This document shows, in pieces, positions 58,618-64,000 of a DNA stretch of 64,000 bases. Each line of letters opens with the position of its first letter. The stretch's first letter is position 1. The stretch is taken from NCBI GenBank assembly GCA_029204225.1, contig CM055112.1, forward strand, positions 26,053,922 to 26,117,921, in the 5' to 3' direction. The stretch comes from Diphasiastrum complanatum. Lineage: Eukaryota > Streptophyta > Lycopodiopsida > Lycopodiales > Lycopodiaceae. The notes below the pieces were generated by a model. The model was not told the DNA's origin. It ran no database searches and saw only the letters and a list, made by a program, of their open reading frames with translations. The position numbers and the translations under genes were made by a program.

Positions 58618-59665
58618 CTGCATGATTCATAGAATGATCATAAAGAAATATGAACAAGTGTCAATTTTGAAAGACCAAGAAAAAGGAGGACATGCTGCAA
58701 TCTCAGACCCGGACCTAGAGCTGCACCTTCCAGAGTCAGATTAAAACCATACCGTGATCTCAATCCATCACCAGATTGTATATGACCCAATGCCATAGAA
58801 GCCATCTTTTCGTTAACCCAGGAAGGGTTCAGCCAACAATCAACCCATAGGCCCTCAAGTGTACACTTATGTTTAAAGTCCGGGTACTTTGGACTTATCT
58901 GCATAACATTATACAAATCACAAACATAGCTTCAACTTAAGGAAAACGACTACAAAACCCAATCAGCCTCATACGCATAGAAAGAATCATAGCAGCATTA
59001 AAAACTTTTCAATTCAGACGTCATGAGTCAAAGCAAGCGCAGCCAGAAATAAGTCCAAAAGCCACACCTTAGTAAACCTGTTGTCCCACCACTGCGATGG
59101 ATTTGAGAAGAACTCCCGCCAGAGCTGTTCCGTTCTAACTCGTCTGCTTGCATGCCCTAAGGGTAAACCAGAATGCATCAGAACTTTGGCAAGGCATGAT
59201 TAAGGATTGTCGATGTGGCTTAAAACATCTCTGCAAATTCATCTCCCCCCTCAGCCAGGCAATGCTGGGGAATTAAAAAGAGTCTGACAGAAATATAAGC
59301 ATACCCGAGCCCTGAAGTGCTGAAATAGCGGATGGCTCCCGTTCTGGTAGCATGGAATGAACCCAAAGGGAATTGAACCGATCGTTAATCCACAGTGCCT
59401 GCTTTCTGGCCATGTTCATCCGAGGACGACCTGTAGAAGGAGGAGGAAGAAGAGCAGTGCAAGTGAGGGAAGTAGAAGAAGATGCATTTGTGGGTCTGAT
59501 GATAACTTGGCGGTGGCACAAAAGGAGTAGAGATTGATGAGGAGAAGAAGAGAGGAATAGGAAGAAGAGGCTGCGATGGCGACGACGATGATCGTTGTGG
59601 TTGGGGTTGGGGCTGAAAGAAAGGCCTAATAATAAATCTCCTCGTCCTATTGTTGCCATTGCCAT
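56526..59665 (-). CDS. PDF motif-PPR (PLS/E) fusion protein, copy 2
   Basis: Same architecture as copy 1 with identical exon sizes for exons 1-3: 59665-59305, 59156-59068, 58898-58753, 58617-56526, giving 895 residues in phase. Leader [14 protein letters not shown]..; PDF motif [16 protein letters not shown] and [16 protein letters not shown], closer to the OSB consensus than copy 1. Exon 4 holds four nearly identical 101-residue PLS triplets (copy 1 has five) and ends [14 protein letters not shown] through a frameshift just before the E/E+ end, so the C-terminus is slightly shorter than copy 1. An in-frame ATG at 59737 could extend the N-terminus by 24 residues; I prefer 59665 because it is shared with copy 1. 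Expected organellar. Confidence 0.85.
57190..58110 (-). repeat. Near-identical 303-bp PLS-triplet repeats, copy 2
   Basis: Four units of 101 residues with QLHSDII(R/K)RGFQSDVIV; same period and consensus as copy 1. Confidence 0.9.
58753..58898 (-). CDS. PDF-PPR copy 2, exon 3 (PDF motif, second half)
   Basis: [20 protein letters not shown] then [18 protein letters not shown]; acceptor TTATGCAG, donor CACG|GTATGG. Confidence 0.85.
59068..59156 (-). CDS. PDF-PPR copy 2, exon 2 (PDF motif, first half)
   Basis: [18 protein letters not shown] followed by [11 protein letters not shown]; acceptor TTACCCTTAG, donor GTGTGG. Confidence 0.85.
59305..59665 (-). CDS. PDF-PPR copy 2, exon 1 (transit peptide)
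   Basis: [17 protein letters not shown].. with HRRRHR and Ser-rich tract; donor G|GTATGC. Confidence 0.75.
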
Positions 59666-59710
59666 GGCTCCTGCTTCAGCTCGCCTCTTGCACTCTATAT
59701 GTTTATCTCG

Positions 59711-60300
59711 TGCTCCCTCGGATCCCATTAATTTCACATCATTCAGCCCATCAATATCCCTTCACATCCTATTGACCTCGCGCCACCCATTGTCCTTCTT
59801 TTTGGCCGCCCCAGCTAGGCATGCTGCCCTATTGTTTTGGAGCAGCTTATTCTACCCAAGAGTGATGGGCCCTTCCATCCAAAGAAGGAAGGGCAAGCAA
59901 TATGGAGGAGAAGACCAAATGGAGAAGTGGTGGAGCACTCACCACCACCCTTGGATGGTGTATTGAATACTTTGATCTTATTGTTTTTAGATTTGTTTTA
60001 AACATGCTTGTGGTCAATGATGAATAATACTCCCCATGATATGTCATATGTGATGTAGCTCCACTATAATCATTCATTCATAGACACAAACTATAAATAC
60101 TTTCATGCATCGATTATTTTCAAACTGAGAATCAGAATAAGCTCATAGTTGTTACAAAACTCAAACAGTTTTGAGCACGCGGTTTCACCTGCAATTGTCT
60201 TGTGCTCCAGCATAGACTGACTTGTATTTTCATACTTTTTGAATTGAACTATTGTCTTGTCACGTTCAAATTAATGTCAGAATGTATGCCATGCTTTTTT
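59711..60300. other. Upstream of PDF-PPR copy 2; no gene recognised
   Basis: Unlike the 5' flank of copy 1, so any promoter differences lie here. A short GGAGCACTCACCACCACCCTTGGATG phrase near 59932 has a weak echo at 45496, both about 250-270 bases upstream of the first ATG. Confidence 0.45.
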
Positions 60301-61890
60301 TATTGTTATGTTTAACTACCTCTCATTGTTTTGTCTGAGTTGTCTAAATTTCTCTTCCGCACCCACAGTCGAAAGACTTTGTGTTTGTCCATGTAATTGA
60401 CACTATCGATTCCAATGACTTCAAAGCTAGAATCCAGTAGAATCAGTCGAGTCGTTTGATTTACCACCCTGTTTCGATTCGATAGGCGTAGTGCATCCAC
60501 TGAGAAATCCTCCTCTACTCCTGTTCGATTCTCCAACATGGTATCAAAAGCAGTGTTATCAGAGCCAAATATGGTATGAGAGCTATCTTTATAGCTCACA
60601 AGCTTCCCATAGGATTGATTCTATCAACCGATAGGATCAAGTCCTGTGCAAAGCTTGTGGGCTATAAAGATAGCTCACAAGTTTCTCACATGACTGATTT
60701 TTTTGTTCTATGAATACCATTAGACTAACCTCCACATGGATTCCCAAAGCAAGGCTGGTCCTATTGTGGAAAAGCTCGATGGATGGATCCAATTATCACA
60801 TTTGGAAATTTAATATGAAAATTGTGCTAATGGCTAAGGAATTGTATGATGTTGTCACAAGTCAAAGTCAAATGACGCTACAATCTCTCGATGGAAGCTA
60901 AAGGATGGCAAGGCTTTTGCACTAATCATCCTCAACATATCAAACACACAAATTGGCCATGTGTCTGAAATTCAAACCTCAAAAAAATTCTAGGATATCC
61001 TAAGCACATTGTACGATTGTGCCAGATGTAGCTTCTAAGCTACATTTCAGAAGAAAATCATTCTACCTCAGGATGACAAACAATGATTCATTACAAAATC
61101 GCATCAACCAATTCAAGAACCTTCTTCAACAAATGGTCATTGTCGGATCGATTATAGATGTTCAAGACACATTAATAATGTTGCTTTCAAGCTTGCCAAG
61201 CACATACAAGAGTTGGGTGATGATCATCATGACATACCCAAATCTGACTCTATCAAGAGTCACTACAATGATGTTGCAGGAGGAGAATCAAAGGAACAGA
61301 TCCTCCAGTTTCTCAAATGTCGACTCTCATGCCCTCTACACAAGCAATTGTTCGAACAAGCAGAAGGAGAAAAAAACAACAAAAGTTAAATTAGAAGCCG
61401 ACACAAGGTCAAGAGCACTCAAATCCACTAACTAAAAAGAAGTTGTTCTACAGATACTACAAATGAACCAACCATGAGATTCCAGATTGTCAGATACTAA
61501 AGGCCAAAAACAACAATAAAGGACAATCAAGTCAATAGGAAAATACAACTATAGAGGCATCTCACCCCAGTCAAGAAGTGGATTATGATGCATTCATGAC
61601 AAATGATCAGAAAACATTCATGACAAATGATCAGAAAACATTAAACAATATACCTAGTTGTTTTTTATTCTAGAGCCACTCAGCATATGACTAGCCATAT
61701 CGACTATTTCGAGTCCTATATGTCTTACAATACCAAAAGGTACATTCACCTTGGTGACAATAATACACATATTATCGAAGGTGAAGACACTATGAAATTA
61801 AACTTTTTGAATGATCAATTCAAACTATTGTCGAATGTCTTTCACGTACCTAACTCATCTACGAATCTACTCTCTGGAGAAGAGTAAAGA
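60301..61890 (+). mobile_element. Ty1/copia fossil F
   Basis: Plus strand. An LTR end ..CTCCAACA at 60538 is followed by a primer site TGGTATCAAAAGC; then gag (NYHIWKFNMKIVLMAKELYD near 60790), a zinc-knuckle region near 61440-61500 and a protease-type part (HMTSHIDYF near 61690). Integrase and reverse transcriptase are not recognised. Left LTR limit uncertain. Broken at several points. Confidence 0.7.
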
Positions 61891-63556
61891 TGATTCTTCA
61901 AGTTAGAATTCTAGGAAGTCTTCGCCTCTCGCAGAACTTCTGCTAAAAAAAAAAACTTTGTCTGATTGTCTGCTCTTGCTTCCGCTATCACCGCGCACCT
62001 AGCTCTAAACTTAACTTCATTATTGTGTTCGCCTATGTTACCAATAGTGCACACACCGAGGGAACTTCTCACACTTCCCCAACATGGTATCAGAGCGATA
62101 GGTTACTATTCTCTGATTATTTAGAGCTTTAATATCAGAATTCATCTGATTTCTTAAGCGGTTTTATGTCAGAGCTATTTCTATAGCCTGATAAGTCTCC
62201 CACATAACCTGATCCTACTAGCCGATAGGATAACTGTTTTCTTGTTCTATAATTTTGCACTAGATTTTCATACTTAAAGTCACTGATAGTTACTACTATC
62301 ATGTAGACTAATCTTCCACATGAATTTCCAAGGAAAAGTCAGTCCTATCATGGACAAGCTTGATGGAGCCAATTATCATCTGTGGAAATTTAAGATGAGA
62401 ACTGTGCTAATGGCTAAGGAATTGTATGACGTTGTTATAGGTGAAGAGGCAAGACCCAAAGTCGACGATGCAGCAATCTCCCGATGGAAGCTGAAGGATG
62501 GAAAAGCATTTGCGTTGATAATCCTCAACATCTCAGACATGCAAATCGGCCATATGTCCAAACCTCAGACATCCAAGGAGTTCTGAGACATCTTGAGCAC
62601 ATTATATGAAGTGCGAGATATAGCTTCCAAGCTACATCTCAGGAAGAAATTTACTCCCTCAAAATGGCAAATGGTGATTCCCTATAGAATTGCATCAACT
62701 GGTTCAAGAACCTAGTGAAGCAAATGGTCGTTGTCGGATTTGTCATCGACGATCAAGACATAGTAATGACACTGCTATCAAGCTTGCCAAGCTCATACAA
62801 TAGTTGGGTGATAATCATCACGACACACCCCGAACTAACTCTTTCAAGAGTCATCACAATGCTGTTGCAGGAAGACTCTTGAAAGAATGAAGCCTCCAGT
62901 TCCAGTACTGTTCACTCTCACGCCGTATACACCAACAAAGGCTCGTCTAAGTAGAAGAAGAAAGGCTCGAAGTCCAGTCGACAAAGAAGAAGCTATTTTG
63001 TAGATACTACAAGCATTCCAACCACGAGATCCAAGAATGTCGGATACTGCAAGCAAACAATGGCAGCAAAGAACCGTCGAATCAAGTGGCAAATGCAACT
63101 GCAGAAGCTCCATAGCCTATTCAAGAATCGGATCATGATGCCTTCATGACAAACCACCAAGAAGCTTCCAACGACAGCTCTTGGTTTCTTGATCTGGTCA
63201 ATGTAAAGTGGTCGATAGGACAGACAAGATCCTAGCACTCAAAAAGAGGCATGGATACTTGTATAGATTAAGTCATTGCTTTTCTGCCTCTAGTTAGGCA
63301 CTTAGTACTTCTGTTCAGATAAATAGAAATTTACTTTAACATTATAGACTTGGTCATTTGAATCGTGTTTCTATACAACAAATGTCTAAGCAATCTATTG
63401 TTCTTGATCTCGACTATCTTGATAAAGAAGTCGAATTGCTTGTTTGTCAAGACAGCCTAGTCAGTAAACAGAGCAGAAAACCATTTAGATCAAGCCATCA
63501 GCATACTGCTAGAAGATTACTAGATGTTGTACATACATATATTTGTGGCCCAATGT
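61891..63556 (+). mobile_element. Ty1/copia fossil G
   Basis: Plus strand. LTR end ..CCCCAACA at 62084, primer site TGGTATCAGAGC at 62085-62096, gag from 62320 (MDKLDGANYHLWKFKMRTVL) and a pre-integrase part near 63340-63555. Gag is close to that of F, so they are the same family in tandem orientation. Broken at several points; ends where the opposite-strand fragment H begins. Confidence 0.7.
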
Positions 63557-63589
63557 AGAATTTACTGAGGTGAATGGAGAGTTATAAAT

Positions 63590-64000
63590 TGTCTTCAAAT
63601 GCCATGTTTAGCCAGGTAGTTGGACATCTCGTTAGAAAGGTATTTGTTGCCACCATCAGTTTGGAGAGCTTTTACCTTTGTAGATGTTAGAGTCTCAGCC
63701 ATGGCCTTGAATTTCTTGAAGCATTCAAAGGCTTTTGATTTGTGTTTAATGAACATGACTGTAGACCATCTAGAATAATCATCTATGAAGGTGATACAAT
63801 ATATTGCATCTCCTAAGGATGGAGTTGGCATTGGACCACAAAGTGTACAAGATCTAATACATGCTTTGTCTTGATGGAATGTGTTATGAAAATTTGCTCC
63901 TAGAGTGTTTGCCATAGATGCACATAAAAATGATTCCCTATCTAATGAAAGAGGGAAATACAATCCATTAACCAGATTATTACAACACATATAAGAAAGT
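63590..64000 (-). mobile_element. Ty1/copia fossil H (integrase), runs off right edge
   Basis: Minus-strand integrase part: CGPMPTPSLGDAIYCITFID, DDYSRWSTVMFIKHKSKAFE, LQTDGGNKYLSNEM. Orientation is opposite to F and G. Only the part in the window can be judged. Confidence 0.75.

Larger units (their letters stand above)
55811..59710. repeat. Segmental duplication, copy 2
   Basis: Counterpart of 41049-45330. Similarity covers the 3' flank, all four exons, the three introns and a short 5' stretch. Confidence 0.9.

Noticed and set aside
60312-60599. 95-codon minus-strand gene
   Set aside because: It lies across the LTR end and primer site of copia F and has no family motif.
1-64000. tRNA, rRNA or other structured RNA genes
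   Set aside because: I saw no cloverleaf boxes or rRNA sequence by eye; a covariance-model scan would be needed to exclude them.

Overview
The window is nuclear plant DNA. Host genes are split by introns with GT..AG borders, and the two longest recognisable genes are a retinoblastoma-related (RBR) gene and a duplicated pair of organelle-type pentatricopeptide repeat (PPR) genes of the PLS class. The rest is mostly LTR-retrotransposon debris (Ty1/copia and Ty3/gypsy chromovirus), with one hAT-like and one LINE-like relic and many long GA/CT and GT microsatellites. Near-identical PLS triplets, DYW-type PPR sequence and very long TE-filled introns suggest a seed-free vascular plant, most likely a fern. 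That placement is inference; nothing in the window proves the species.

Layout. 1-858: no recognised gene, probably RBR intron or upstream sequence. 859-27729 (+): the last 15 exons of RBR, all phase-compatible, giving 932 residues to the stop; the N-terminal exons lie left of the window. One internal intron (5249-8481) holds a hAT/DUF659 transposase relic. The last intron (10502-27524, about 17 kb) holds a nested mosaic: copia fragments, a gypsy chromovirus, a copia inserted into another copia, and a LINE relic. The final exon at 27525-27729 restores the RBR C-terminus. 29466-39390: copia D on the minus strand abuts an LTR element (31848-37177, paired 640-650 bp LTRs). That element shows copia-like gag and protease but no recognisable integrase or reverse transcriptase; an older divergent copy of its end lies at 38905-39390.

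41049-45330 and 55811-59710: a segmental duplication, each copy carrying a minus-strand four-exon gene. Exon 1 encodes a transit-peptide-like leader. Exons 2-3 encode a motif matching the PDF motif of organellar single-stranded DNA-binding proteins (OSB family). Exon 4 encodes a PLS-class PPR array with an E-type end. Splice phases join them in frame (1007 and 895 residues). Both copies are followed by a decayed DYW deaminase domain out of frame with the PPR ORF. A PDF motif fused to a PPR array is the most unusual thing here. The copies differ by one whole 101-residue PLS triplet, and the triplets are nearly identical to each other.

49450-55054 (+) between the two PPR copies is a nearly full-length copia with paired LTRs, a perfect AAAAG target-site duplication, an initiator-Met-type primer site and a leader containing tandem repeats. 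60301-64000 has three further copia fragments, the last in opposite orientation and running off the window. RBR would act in the nucleus as a cell-cycle repressor; the PPR products would be expected in mitochondria or plastids. No functional link between the two loci is visible.
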